From contig NZ_SJSM01000022.1 of NCBI RefSeq assembly GCF_004331685.1, positions 1-64,000 of the forward strand: a stretch of 64,000 bases of DNA. Direction: 5' to 3'. Position numbers and translations under genes: made by a program. Source of the stretch: Pedobacter hiemivivus (GTDB taxonomy: Bacteria > Bacteroidota > Bacteroidia > Sphingobacteriales > Sphingobacteriaceae). The notes below the pieces were generated by a model. It had not been told where the DNA came from. It worked only from the letters and a program-made list of their open reading frames with translations, and did no database searches. Each line of letters starts with the position of its first letter. The stretch's first letter is position 1. This document shows positions 24,351 to 32,622 of the stretch, piece after piece.

Positions 24351-25574
24351 TCATTTCATAACCGTAACCGTTTTTCCATGAACCTTAAATTTTATTGCAC
24401 CTGTTAGCTGCAGTAAATTCAATACTTCAGATATATTCGCGTATTTTGTGATGATACCGCTAAAAGGCTTACTGCCGAGATTTGGATCAGTATACACTAC
24501 TTTTACGTCGTACCATCTTGCTATTTTTTTCATAACCTCACGTAAATTATCACTGTCGAAGTTAAACTCGCCGTTTTTCCAGGCTAAATCTGCTGCTACA
24601 TCAGTCTTTTCTACCCTGATAACAGTACCTGAACTGTAGGCTGCTTGTCCTGGTTTAATAGTAACATTTTCTGTGGGCGTAGAAACCTTGACCAGCCCCT
24701 GGGCTAAAGTTGTTTTGATCAACCCGTCCTCATCGTAACTGTTGATGTTGAAGCGCGTGCCCAATACCGTTATTTCTTGTGTATTGGTTTGTACGATGAA
24801 AGGTACTTTTCGCGCTCTGCGTTTCATATTTAAAACAGATTGGATCTGCCTAACTTCAAAGTAAGCCTCACCTGATAAATAAACCCGGCGCTCTGGCATA
24901 TCCTCGAATGTAGAAGGGAACTTAAGTGTTGACCCGGCATTTACCCAAACCTGGGTACCATCGGGTAAAACGATGTTGTATTGTCCCCCAGATGGAGTCA
25001 TGATGACATTTAAACCTGGGTGGTCTTTTGCATAACTTATTTTGCCTGTAATCTTTGAGGGTAGGGAGTCCATTTTGCCTGTTGCTAAAACCGGATCTGG
25101 ATTAAATAGGTAAAGGAGTTGCCCATCCGCCTTTTTTATAATTTTTACATTCTGCTCGCTGGCTATTTCACCCTCTTTGGCATCGGCTAAATCAATGGTT
25201 TTACCATTTGGCAAGGTAAGGGTAGCTTTATTGGAGCCAGGTTTTATATCGTTGACAAGCGCTTCTGTTTTTGTCTCTGCTTTTGGAAGAATTTCTTCTT
25301 TTAAGAAGTAATGAATACCATATATAAGTGTACAAGCTGCAGCAACACCTGTAAGCGGTTTAAGCCAAGGCATTAATACTTTCTTAACTGACTTTTTAGG
25401 TTGCGGCAATAGGCTAAGAACTTCCAGCCTTGCTGCTTCAACTTCTTCAAATGAAATATCGGCTACATCTATATTGTAGCTAGCATACCAATCGTCGACT
25501 AGGCGCTTCTCCTCCTCATTACAAGTGCCTGAAGTGTACTTGAGGAGTAAGTCTTTGGGGTCTTTGTCGTCCAT
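24351..25574 (-). CDS. FecR-family anti-sigma factor, no receptor gene adjacent
   Basis: The 407-aa product has the N-terminal anti-sigma segment (~1-55), a membrane helix (~72-90; TGVAAACTLIYGIHYFL), a FecR domain (~115-300; MTPSGGQYNIVLPDGTQVWV, GEAYFEVRQIQSV), and DUF4974 (~330-407; FNFDSDNLREVMKKIARWYD, SGIITKYANISEVLNLLQLT). A basic insertion NMKRRARK interrupts the FecR domain at ~248. The sigma gene is 48 bases upstream. Unlike the other two pairs in this window, no SusC/SusD gene follows; an opposite-strand HTH gene does. Confidence 0.95.
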   Translation of the reverse strand: MDDKDPKDLLLKYTSGTCNEEEKRLVDDWYASYNIDVADISFEEVEAARLEVLSLLPQPKKSVKKVLMPWLKPLTGVAAACTLIYGIHYFLKEEILPKAETKTEALVNDIKPGSNKATLTLPNGKTIDLADAKEGEIASEQNVKIIKKADGQLLYLFNPDPVLATGKMDSLPSKITGKISYAKDHPGLNVIMTPSGGQYNIVLPDGTQVWVNAGSTLKFPSTFEDMPERRVYLSGEAYFEVRQIQSVLNMKRRARKVPFIVQTNTQEITVLGTRFNINSYDEDGLIKTTLAQGLVKVSTPTENVTIKPGQAAYSSGTVIRVEKTDVAADLAWKNGEFNFDSDNLREVMKKIARWYDVKVVYTDPNLGSKPFSGIITKYANISEVLNLLQLTGAIKFKVHGKTVTVMK

Positions 25575-25622
25575 TTTTTATTGTTGTTGTCTTATTGATT
25601 GTGGTTAAAACGAGGAGGGGTA

Positions 25623-26198
25623 TTAAAATAGGAAGAGGAAATGAAAAAAAATGCTTAATTTTTTTTTAAGTAACCTAATTCCGTTGTTTACCTGCTTCGA
25701 AACGTTGTTTTCGTTGGTGTTTAGCTTCTCTGCGATTTCTGTATAGGTGAGTTGTTCTCTTCTGCTCAATACAAATATGGCCCGCATTTTTTTTGGCATG
25801 GCATCGATTTCTTTATTGATCAGGGCATTGAGGTCATTCTCCCTCACCAAGGCGTCGGTGCGACTGCTACTCCATGTAGTCATGTAGTTTTTTAAGGAGT
25901 CCATATACCTTGCTTTCACCTTTTGATGAGAGAAATGATCGAGTATACGGTTTCTGGTTAAAGTGAACAAGTAGCCGGTCAGGTTTTCGGCGGTTAGCGG
26001 CCATTCGCGCCTGACCCAAAGTTTGGTAAAAAGCTCGTGAAGGAGATCTTTAGCCAGGTCCTCATCCCGAAGCTTTTTAACTGCGTGTACATATAGTAGA
26101 TAAAAATACCTGTTGTAAATTTCGGTGAAAGCTGCATGGTCGGAGGTTTTTAAAAGCCTGACCAGCTCTACATCCGGATATTTTGTATAATCGCTCAT
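25623..26198 (-). CDS. ECF RNA polymerase sigma-70 factor
   Basis: The 191-aa product has region 2 (~25-95; FTEIYNRYFYLLYVHAVKKL, DLLHELFTKLWVRREW) and region 4 (~128-180; AMPKKMRAIFVLSRREQLTY, TEIAEKLNTNENNVSKQVNN). It belongs to the same family as those at 22731 and 48283. It is paired with the FecR gene at 24351 and must act on promoters elsewhere, because no receptor genes follow. Confidence 0.95.
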   Translation of the reverse strand: MSDYTKYPDVELVRLLKTSDHAAFTEIYNRYFYLLYVHAVKKLRDEDLAKDLLHELFTKLWVRREWPLTAENLTGYLFTLTRNRILDHFSHQKVKARYMDSLKNYMTTWSSSRTDALVRENDLNALINKEIDAMPKKMRAIFVLSRREQLTYTEIAEKLNTNENNVSKQVNNGIRLLKKKLSIFFHFLFLF

Positions 26199-26427
26199 AT
26201 TTATGCTTAGGATTAAATACTAAACCGTTTTGTATGGTGGTAAAACTATAGGAATCGTAACTTTTGCTTTTTATTCATTGTGTTCATTTTTTAAGCGTAA
26301 CACCAATGAAAATTAATTGTTTAATATATTTGGAAAGTTGATAAATATTGTTGTAAATTAATGAACAATATGAATGTTTGGTGTGTTTGACGCTTTCGCC
26401 ATTTTTACTATAACTAATTTAAAGTAT

Positions 26428-26604
26428 ATGGAAAAAAAAGTACTAAACCAAAAGAATCTTCTAGAAAGGATTCAAACAGAAGTAGATGTATTTAAAGGCA
26501 TCATCGACAAAAGGACGTTGATTGAAGAGAAGTTTAATCAGGTAAATGTAAAGCTGGATAAGTTGAAAGCTGAAGCTGATAGATTGTTCGGTCCCAAGAA
26601 ATAG
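26428..26604 (+). CDS. Small coiled-coil protein, 58 aa
   Basis: From the Met chosen here the product begins MEKKVLNQKNLLERIQTEVD and ends AEADRLFGPKK. It is lysine/glutamate-rich with regular hydrophobic spacing, so it is a likely two-helix or coiled-coil protein. An upstream in-frame Met (26374) adds 18 hydrophobic residues that do not fit the rest. I do not recognise a family. It precedes the DinB-like gene by 45 bases on the same strand. Confidence 0.5.
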   Translation: MEKKVLNQKNLLERIQTEVDVFKGIIDKRTLIEEKFNQVNVKLDKLKAEADRLFGPKK

Positions 26605-26649
26605 TAATATTGATTTTTCTGTTTACTTTTAGTCGATAACTATTTTATT

Positions 26650-27099
26650 ATGCTAAAAGAATCTTTAAAATCACTTTTTACGCGAGATCTGAATAAACTA
26701 AAGTCTGAAATTGAACAATACCAGAAAGAGGAGAATTTATGGATTGTAGACAAGGGGATATCCAATTCTGCGGGTAACTTATGTTTGCACCTGGTTGGAA
26801 ATTTGAATACGTTTATTGGTGCCGAGCTTGGGAAAACAGGATATGTTAGAAACAGAGAACTGGAGTTCTCTTTAAAGGATGTTCCTAGAGCTGAGTTGCT
26901 GGTGAAAGTTGAGGATACGATTAAGGCGGTAAATACGACGCTGGATGGATTATCTGAGGGGGACCTGATGGTAGATTATCCGTTGGTTAAGATTGTAGCA
27001 GGAGGGAGTTCTGTAGGTTTTATGCTGATTCACTTGAGCACGCACCTGGCTTATCACCTTGGGCAAATCAATTATCATCGGAGATTGCTGGATATTTAA
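26650..27099 (+). CDS. DinB-superfamily protein (DUF1572-like)
   Basis: The 149-aa product is a four-helix bundle of the DinB/YfiT type. The expected metal triad is visible: His47 in LCLHLVGNL, and His132 and His136 in THLAYHLGQI. Members bind a divalent metal; some are thiol transferases (e.g. bacillithiol-dependent), but the reaction here is unknown. Length matches the family. It is followed by a strong bidirectional terminator shared with the convergent pgl operon. Confidence 0.8.
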   Translation: MLKESLKSLFTRDLNKLKSEIEQYQKEENLWIVDKGISNSAGNLCLHLVGNLNTFIGAELGKTGYVRNRELEFSLKDVPRAELLVKVEDTIKAVNTTLDGLSEGDLMVDYPLVKIVAGGSSVGFMLIHLSTHLAYHLGQINYHRRLLDI

Positions 27100-27107
27100 A
27101 AGAAAAA

Positions 27108-27124
27108 GGGGGCCAGAGGCCCCC
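27108..27124. terminator. Bidirectional Rho-independent terminator
   Basis: GGGGGCC-AGA-GGCCCCC forms a perfect 7-bp GC stem. It is followed by six T on the plus strand and by a T-run (from AGAAAAA) on the minus strand. It separates the DinB-like gene from the convergent pgl operon. Confidence 0.9.
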
Positions 27125-27128
27125 TTTT

Positions 27129-27854
27129 TTAGTTTTCTAGTAAACTTGCTGCGGCTTGGTCTAAAAACCACGTTACGCTGCCATCAATTGGTTGGATCAA
27201 TTGAGTAGGGTACAAGCTCGTATTCTTGTGCTCGTCTTCAATCACATGTTTTACTGCTTTCGCTTTATTCTCGCCAAAAACAAGGAAGGCTATATTCTTT
27301 GCCTTATTGATTAATGGTGCGGTAAAAGTAATACGGTAAGTAGATAACTTATCTACATACACAGAATCAATCTCCACATTCTCATTTTTTAAGATGCTGG
27401 TTCCTGGGAACAACGATGCCGTATGTGCATCATCACCCATACCCAATAAAATCAGATCGAAGATCAGATCAGCACCGTCAAAGTGCTTTACAATAGCTTT
27501 GTTGTATTCTATCGCTGCTTTTTCTGGTGCCAGGGTAGTATCTACATAAAAGATCTGCGCTGCAGGAATATTCAAGGGATCCAATATCGCATTTTTTGCC
27601 ATCAGGCCATTATAGCTTTCATGCGTAGGCATCACATTGCGCTCATCGCCAAAAAAGAAAAACACTTTGGTCCAGTCTATTTTGTCCTTATAGGTAGTAG
27701 CCAACATTTCGTACAAAGCCTTGGGCGAATTGCCACCAGTCAGTACGAAATTAAAGCGACCCTGCTCATCAATTGCCTTATTGGCTATTTTGATGATATA
27801 GGCTGCAAGATCTTCTAATAATTCGTTTTGTGTTTTATAGATCAATAAATTCAT
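27129..27854 (-). CDS. pgl: 6-phosphogluconolactonase
   Basis: The 241-aa product hydrolyses 6-phosphogluconolactone to 6-phosphogluconate. The SOL/DevB-family motifs are clear: FVLTGGNSPKALYEML (~36-51), FFFGDERNVMPTHESYN (~66-82) and LILLGMGDDAHTASLFPGT. I chose the Met that begins MNLLIYKTQNELLEDL because it shares one base (TAATG) with the zwf stop, a sign of translational coupling; the longer frame would overlap zwf by 79 bases. It is the last gene of the operon and ends at the terminator at 27108. Confidence 0.92.
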   Translation of the reverse strand: MNLLIYKTQNELLEDLAAYIIKIANKAIDEQGRFNFVLTGGNSPKALYEMLATTYKDKIDWTKVFFFFGDERNVMPTHESYNGLMAKNAILDPLNIPAAQIFYVDTTLAPEKAAIEYNKAIVKHFDGADLIFDLILLGMGDDAHTASLFPGTSILKNENVEIDSVYVDKLSTYRITFTAPLINKAKNIAFLVFGENKAKAVKHVIEDEHKNTSLYPTQLIQPIDGSVTWFLDQAAASLLEN

Positions 27855-29365
27855 TAGTCTTTGCTCAAAGGTAAAGTGAACCAGTGAAAACCATCTCTGG
27901 CAATCAATGCTTCGGCATCTTCTGGTCCCCATGAACCAGCAGTATAGTTAGGGAAGCTCAACGATTTTTTAGTTTCCCATGCATTGACTACAGGCATCAA
28001 CAACTCCCATGCAATTTCAACCTGGTCAGCACGCATAAACTGCGTTTGATCACCAGTCATTACATCTAGTAACAACGTTTCGTATGCTTCTGGAGATTCA
28101 GTTGTGTAAGTGCCTTTGTAATCAAATACCATATCAACCGGGTTCAATATCATGTCCAGTCCAGGTCTCTTGCCCTGAACCTGCAAACGGATACTCATTT
28201 CTGGTTGTATACTGATGATCAACCTGTTTTGCTGCCAATGCTCCGCCGCCCCTCCCGGGAATACGTGATGTGGAACATCCCTAAATTGGATGGTGATCAA
28301 AGAAGAAGTTTGCGCTAAGTGTTTTCCGGTACGTACATAAAACGGTACGCCTTTCCAACGCCAGTTATCAACAAAGAATTTGACAGCTGCAAAGGTTTCT
28401 GTATTAGAATCTTCGGCAACATCTTTTTCCGAACGGTAACCTACCACCTCATCGCCTTTAATCCAGCCTTTGGTATATTGTCCGCGTACCGTATTGAAAC
28501 GGATATCTTCGGCAGAGAAAGTACGCATTGCTTTCAATACATCTACTTTTTTATCCCTGATTTCATCCGCATCTAAATTAATTGGAGTTTCCATACCAAT
28601 GATGCACAGCAATTGTAGCAAATGGTTCTGAATCATGTCGCGTAAAGCACCCGATCCATCATAATAACCACCACGATCACCTACACCCAATTGTTCTGTT
28701 ACCGAAATCTGGATGTGGTCGATATAATTTCTATTCCAAAGCGGTTCAAGAAATGAATTGGCAAAACGGAAAGCCATAATGTTCTGAACAGTTTCCTTAC
28801 CAAGGTAGTGGTCAATTCTATAGATCTGTTTTTCCGTAAAGCGACATTTCAATAGCTCATTTAATTCACGGGCAGTGTCCAGATCTTTACCGAATGGTTT
28901 TTCGACTACAATACGGCAGTTGTCTTCATTTTCTGCCATCTTAAATTTAGCCAGGCGTTTGGCTATTGATGGGAAAAGATCAGGTGATACAGCCAGGTAA
29001 AACACGATTTGTGTGCCTGCACCGAATTCATCTTTAAATTTATCTATGGTAACTTTAAGGTTGTCAAAAGATGCTGAATCTTTAACATCCACCGAGTTAT
29101 AATGAACATTCTCTGAAAAAGTTCCCCATTTATCCTTATCTACTTTACCCGTACGTGAGAAGCTGTTTACGCCCGCCATCAGTGTCCCTCTGAACTGTTC
29201 GTCGTTAAGTGGCTTTCTTGCCGTACCAATAATGGCAAATTTTTCGGGCATATAGCCCTCAGCATAAAGGTTGTAAAGAGCAGGCGCCAATTTGCGCAGA
29301 TTTAAATCACCGGTACCACCAAAAATTACGATAATGGTTGGGCTAAGGTTGATACTTGTCTTCAT
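27854..29365 (-). CDS. zwf: Glucose-6-phosphate 1-dehydrogenase
   Basis: The 503-aa product oxidises glucose 6-phosphate to the lactone with NADP+. The nucleotide motif VIFGGTGDLNLRKLAPALY (13-31) and the active-site signature YRIDHYLGKETVQN (182-195) are intact. The C-terminus with EAYETLLLDVMTGDQTQFMR and WELL is typical. Length matches the bacterial enzyme. It begins 12 bases after the gnd stop and overlaps pgl by one base, so gnd-zwf-pgl are cotranscribed. Confidence 0.97.
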   Translation of the reverse strand: MKTSINLSPTIIVIFGGTGDLNLRKLAPALYNLYAEGYMPEKFAIIGTARKPLNDEQFRGTLMAGVNSFSRTGKVDKDKWGTFSENVHYNSVDVKDSASFDNLKVTIDKFKDEFGAGTQIVFYLAVSPDLFPSIAKRLAKFKMAENEDNCRIVVEKPFGKDLDTARELNELLKCRFTEKQIYRIDHYLGKETVQNIMAFRFANSFLEPLWNRNYIDHIQISVTEQLGVGDRGGYYDGSGALRDMIQNHLLQLLCIIGMETPINLDADEIRDKKVDVLKAMRTFSAEDIRFNTVRGQYTKGWIKGDEVVGYRSEKDVAEDSNTETFAAVKFFVDNWRWKGVPFYVRTGKHLAQTSSLITIQFRDVPHHVFPGGAAEHWQQNRLIISIQPEMSIRLQVQGKRPGLDMILNPVDMVFDYKGTYTTESPEAYETLLLDVMTGDQTQFMRADQVEIAWELLMPVVNAWETKKSLSFPNYTAGSWGPEDAEALIARDGFHWFTLPLSKD

Positions 29366-29377
29366 TATATGGGGTTT

Positions 29378-30793
29378 TTACAAATTATTAGAATTCCAGT
29401 CGGCATGGAAAATACCGTCTTCATCCGTACGTTCGAAAGTATGGGCGCCAAAGAAATCTCTCTGTGCCTGGGTTAAATTAAGTGGAGACTTATCCGTTCT
29501 TAATGAGTCATAATAAGTCAATGCCGAAGCAAAAGCAGGTACAGCCAAGCCATTTTGAATGGCCGAACCGATTACTTTTCTAGTTCCCGGAATGATCTCT
29601 TTTAGCAATTCCTGAATGCCTGCATCCGCATAAAGGTGTGCCAGATCAGGTTGTTTTTTATAGGCCTGGTATATGTTTTCTAGCAAGGTCGCTCTGATGA
29701 TACATCCACCACGCCAGATCTGAGAGATCTCTTGCAGGTTCAGTTCGTACTTAAACTCTGCAGATGCTTGTGTAAGCAGGTGTAAACCTTGGGCATAACA
29801 AGTGATCATAGAGAAGTAAAGTGACTGCTCCAGTTGAACTTCAAACTCGGCAACGTTTTCTATTTTCTCGGCAGCATGCGGTAGGGCAGCAGCTAGTGCT
29901 ACGCGCAATTGTTTAAATTTAGAAAGGTCTCTGCAGCTTACCGACTCATTGATGGTCGGGATAGGCAATTGCAGGTCCATAGAAACCTGAGAAGTCCATT
30001 TACCGGTTCCTTTAGATCTGGCTTCATCTTTAATCACATCGATTAAATAACCGCCAGACTTTTCGTCTTTAACTTTAAAAATATCTCTGGTTACTTCCAT
30101 CAGGAAACATTGTAACCTGCCTTCGTTCCACTTTTTAAAGGTGTTGTAGATTTGCTCGTTATCGTAACCCATACCGTTTTTAAGCAAGTAATAAGTTTCG
30201 GCAAGGATCTGCATCATGGCATATTCGATACCATTGTGCACCATTTTTACGAAGTGACCAGAAGCGCCCGGACCGATATAGGCCACACAAGGGTCGCCTT
30301 TTACTTTAGCAGATACAGCTTCGAGGATAGGTTTTACTGCGGTATAAGCCGCTTTGTCACCACCAGGCATCATGCTAGGACCGAAACGTGCACCTTCTTC
30401 ACCACCAGAGATTCCCATTCCGAAAAAGTGAATACCTTCTTTAGCAAGCTGAGTAGCTCTTCTGTCGGTATCGGTAAAGTGTGAGTTTCCACTGTCGATG
30501 ATCATGTCGCCCTTATCCAATAAAGGAATAAGCTCCTGAATTACACTGTCTACAATTTGCCCTGCAGGAACCAATAACATGACTCTTCTTGGCAATTCTA
30601 ATGACTGGACAAAATCTGATAAAATAGCAAAACCTTGTAAATTATGGGCTCTACCATCTTCCTTCAATTTTTGCAGCATCTTGACGCTTTTGTCGTAACC
30701 TGTTACGGCAAACCCATTATCGGCCATGTTGAGCAATAAATTGCGGCCCATGGTGCCAAGGCCGATCATTCCTAAAGTATATTTGTTGTTCAT
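29378..30793 (-). CDS. gnd: 6-phosphogluconate dehydrogenase (decarboxylating)
   Basis: The 471-aa product converts 6-phosphogluconate to ribulose 5-phosphate, CO2 and NADPH. Visible motifs are the Rossmann GLGTMGRNLL (11-20), IIDSGNSHFTDTDRR, GISGGEEGARFGPSMMPGG and the catalytic-Lys segment GHFVKMVHNGIEYAMMQ. The C-terminal ALTYYDSLRTDKSPLNLTQA and QRDFFGAHTFER end is complete. It starts 3 bases after the kinase gene on the same strand. Confidence 0.97.
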   Translation of the reverse strand: MNNKYTLGMIGLGTMGRNLLLNMADNGFAVTGYDKSVKMLQKLKEDGRAHNLQGFAILSDFVQSLELPRRVMLLVPAGQIVDSVIQELIPLLDKGDMIIDSGNSHFTDTDRRATQLAKEGIHFFGMGISGGEEGARFGPSMMPGGDKAAYTAVKPILEAVSAKVKGDPCVAYIGPGASGHFVKMVHNGIEYAMMQILAETYYLLKNGMGYDNEQIYNTFKKWNEGRLQCFLMEVTRDIFKVKDEKSGGYLIDVIKDEARSKGTGKWTSQVSMDLQLPIPTINESVSCRDLSKFKQLRVALAAALPHAAEKIENVAEFEVQLEQSLYFSMITCYAQGLHLLTQASAEFKYELNLQEISQIWRGGCIIRATLLENIYQAYKKQPDLAHLYADAGIQELLKEIIPGTRKVIGSAIQNGLAVPAFASALTYYDSLRTDKSPLNLTQAQRDFFGAHTFERTDEDGIFHADWNSNNL

Positions 30794-30796
30794 TGT

Positions 30797-31561
30797 CTAA
30801 TTTTTATTAGGGTGGTTGGTAAATACATGATATTTTTCTTCCAGATCCCAAAGTTTCGCACCGCCCTTAATTCCGTCTTTATTGGAAACGAGTTTGATGT
30901 TGTGATCGAGCGTTAAAGTAATTTCTTTGGAGTTCCCCCCTCCTATATAAAGGGTATCGTAATTGAATACTGTTTTGTAGATTTCGATAATGCGTTGCAA
31001 GCGCTCATTCCATTTCTCCTTACCGATTTTTTGGAAGGCCTTGTCGCCGATATAATCATCGTAGTCTTTGGTTTTGTTAATAGGCAAGTGTGCCAGTTCC
31101 AGGTGTGGAAGCAGGTCGCCATCAAATACCAGCGCTGTACCGAAGCCAGTACCGACCGTAAATACAATTTCAAATCCTTTGCCAGATACAATGCCTAAGG
31201 CTTGTTGGTCGGCATCGTTGACTAAGCGCACTTGTCGGCCAAAGATATCGCTTACCTGTTGGGCAAGGTCTATATCTATCCATTTGTCTGCAGCCAGGTT
31301 TACCGCCGTCTGCACTCTACCACATTTTACATACCCGGGAAAGCCTATAGAGATCTTGTCGAAATCTTTGCTTAAAGTATTGGCCAGCTCCTGGATGCAA
31401 CTTAATACGTCATGCGGAGTGGCCTTATTTGGTGTAGGTACCTTTTTGAACTCGGAAATAAGATCACCTTTAGCGTTTAAAATGCAGGCCTTAATGCTAG
31501 TGCCACCAATATCAATCGATAAAATATTATGGTTGTTCTCTTTTTTCTCTGTAACTGGCAT
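30797..31561 (-). CDS. ppgK: ROK-type (polyphosphate) glucokinase
   Basis: The 254-aa product belongs to the ROK sugar kinases of the polyphosphate-glucokinase subgroup. It shows the phosphate-1 motif LSIDIGGTSIKACI (14-27), the catalytic region IGFPGYVKCG and NDADQQALG, and the phosphate-2 loop FTVGTGFGTALVFDG. Length (~250) fits PpgK better than the ~300-residue NagK/Glk ROK kinases, which also carry the zinc CxCGxxGC motif absent here. It probably makes glucose 6-phosphate from polyphosphate or ATP, feeding zwf. It heads the four-gene operon. Confidence 0.75.
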   Translation of the reverse strand: MPVTEKKENNHNILSIDIGGTSIKACILNAKGDLISEFKKVPTPNKATPHDVLSCIQELANTLSKDFDKISIGFPGYVKCGRVQTAVNLAADKWIDIDLAQQVSDIFGRQVRLVNDADQQALGIVSGKGFEIVFTVGTGFGTALVFDGDLLPHLELAHLPINKTKDYDDYIGDKAFQKIGKEKWNERLQRIIEIYKTVFNYDTLYIGGGNSKEITLTLDHNIKLVSNKDGIKGGAKLWDLEEKYHVFTNHPNKN

Positions 31562-31648
31562 GTTTTGATTTTTGATAAAAAATGGCCTGTTCTTTATTGT
31601 TCTTCAAAATAACAAAATAAAGCGCAATAATCTTGTATGCTAAGGATG

Positions 31649-31731
31649 AAAATTAGCCATTCTCCTCAAGATCTGCATTGCTTCGCTGAAAAAGCGAAGA
31701 AAGCTAGGCTCTTTCTGAGAAGGCAAATTTT
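31649..31731. repeat. Imperfect ~83-bp palindrome
   Basis: The ends AAAATTAGCCATTCTC (31649-31664) and GAGAAGGCAAATTTT (31717-31731) are inverted and nearly complementary. A perfect inner hairpin CTTCGCT-GAAAA-AGCGAAG lies at 31681-31699. This and the repeat at 31784 occupy the 277 bases between the kinase promoter and the gene at 31839. Confidence 0.55.
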
Positions 31732-31783
31732 CTCCTCACAGGGGTGTTAGCATAGTTGGAGTCGGTTTTACTGTAAGGTCGGT

Positions 31784-31832
31784 CGTCATCCTGAATTTCG
31801 TCATGCCGGCGCAGGCCGGTATCAGGATCTCG
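31784..31832. repeat. Dispersed palindromic repeat, nested hairpin
   Basis: TCCTGA ... TCAGGA encloses ATGCCGG-CGCAGG-CCGGTAT. The inner part matches 292-318 and the outer CGTCATCCTGAAT matches the ends of the elements at 7215 and 41064. It lies immediately after the 65-aa gene at 31839. Confidence 0.65.
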
Positions 31833-31838
31833 CAATTG

Positions 31839-32036
31839 CTATTCTTTTTCTGGGGGTAACTGCTTGTTTTTTTCTATTTTATTTGAGGTTATTTCTGCAA
31901 CTGATTCGGTGTCTGCAAATAATTTCCTGTCACGGGATAGTGTTGGTGGAACGCCGGTGATACCTATTCCTACCAAAGCCAATACCATAAAAAGAAATAA
32001 TGTACAGAACCGCATCAGCTTTTTGAGCTGTTTCAT
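31839..32036 (-). CDS. Small membrane-anchored hypothetical protein, 65 aa
   Basis: The product begins MKQLKKLMRFCTLFLFMVLA, a hydrophobic segment with a preceding basic stretch (signal anchor), then GITGVPPTLSRDRKLFADTE and a charged tail. I recognise no family. It lies 43 bases after the gene at 32080 on the same strand and the two are probably an operon. The AT-rich region and short length leave doubt about expression. Confidence 0.45.
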   Translation of the reverse strand: MKQLKKLMRFCTLFLFMVLALVGIGITGVPPTLSRDRKLFADTESVAEITSNKIEKNKQLPPEKE

Positions 32037-32079
32037 GGGCTGTTTTTAAAATGAAATGATTGTTTAGATGCTTATGTGA

Positions 32080-32475
32080 TTAGCATTTAAGGTCGTCATC
32101 ATCATCATTTTTGGAAACGGTGATTGTTGTTTGATAAGAGAGGATATTTTGTTGGGTGGAGAGGTTTGGTTTATTGTGCGCTGTAAATACCAGGTTAAAA
32201 AGTAGGGTGTGGTATGCAGCTAAGTAGTTTGGATCAGTTGCGAGAAAGGAACTTTGATACTTTAGGTGGTTAAGCTGGTTAAGCGCACTTTTATAACTGA
32301 GGCTTTTTATTGGTTTACGTTGGGTATTTCCTAATCGGCCGGTTTGTTGGCTATCGGTTTTAACTTGAACGGGAGCAATGGAAAAGCCAGAGAAATTGAA
32401 GATACTAAGGAGCAAAATAACTGCGAACAGGTATTTTGAAAAGGGGTTTTGATATTGGATTGCCTTAGTATTCAT
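32080..32475 (-). CDS. Exported or membrane hypothetical protein, 131 aa
   Basis: An N-terminal hydrophobic helix (~13-33; SKYLFAVILLLSIFNFSGFS) follows a short polar start, consistent with a signal peptide or anchor. The remainder is polar, with a helical LNQLNHLKYQSSFLATDPNY segment and an unusual acidic end KNDDDDDLKC with a terminal Cys. I recognise no family. It is divergent from the large adhesin gene at 32623. Confidence 0.5.
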   Translation of the reverse strand: MNTKAIQYQNPFSKYLFAVILLLSIFNFSGFSIAPVQVKTDSQQTGRLGNTQRKPIKSLSYKSALNQLNHLKYQSSFLATDPNYLAAYHTLLFNLVFTAHNKPNLSTQQNILSYQTTITVSKNDDDDDLKC

Positions 32476-32622
32476 TTAGATATAAAGGTATGAAAAAAAT
32501 ATTTTTTATTGCTTTTTGCTTAAAACTTGTTAAATTTAGTTTAGTACTAATTATCTAACACTAAGCACGAAAGCATGTAAAAACATAAAAAAAATACCTA
32601 AAACAATCATCCTCCTACATCT

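Noticed and set aside
31068..31568. A 166-codon plus-strand frame opposite the ROK kinase
   Set aside because: The minus-strand frame has the complete kinase motifs; this one is an antisense shadow.
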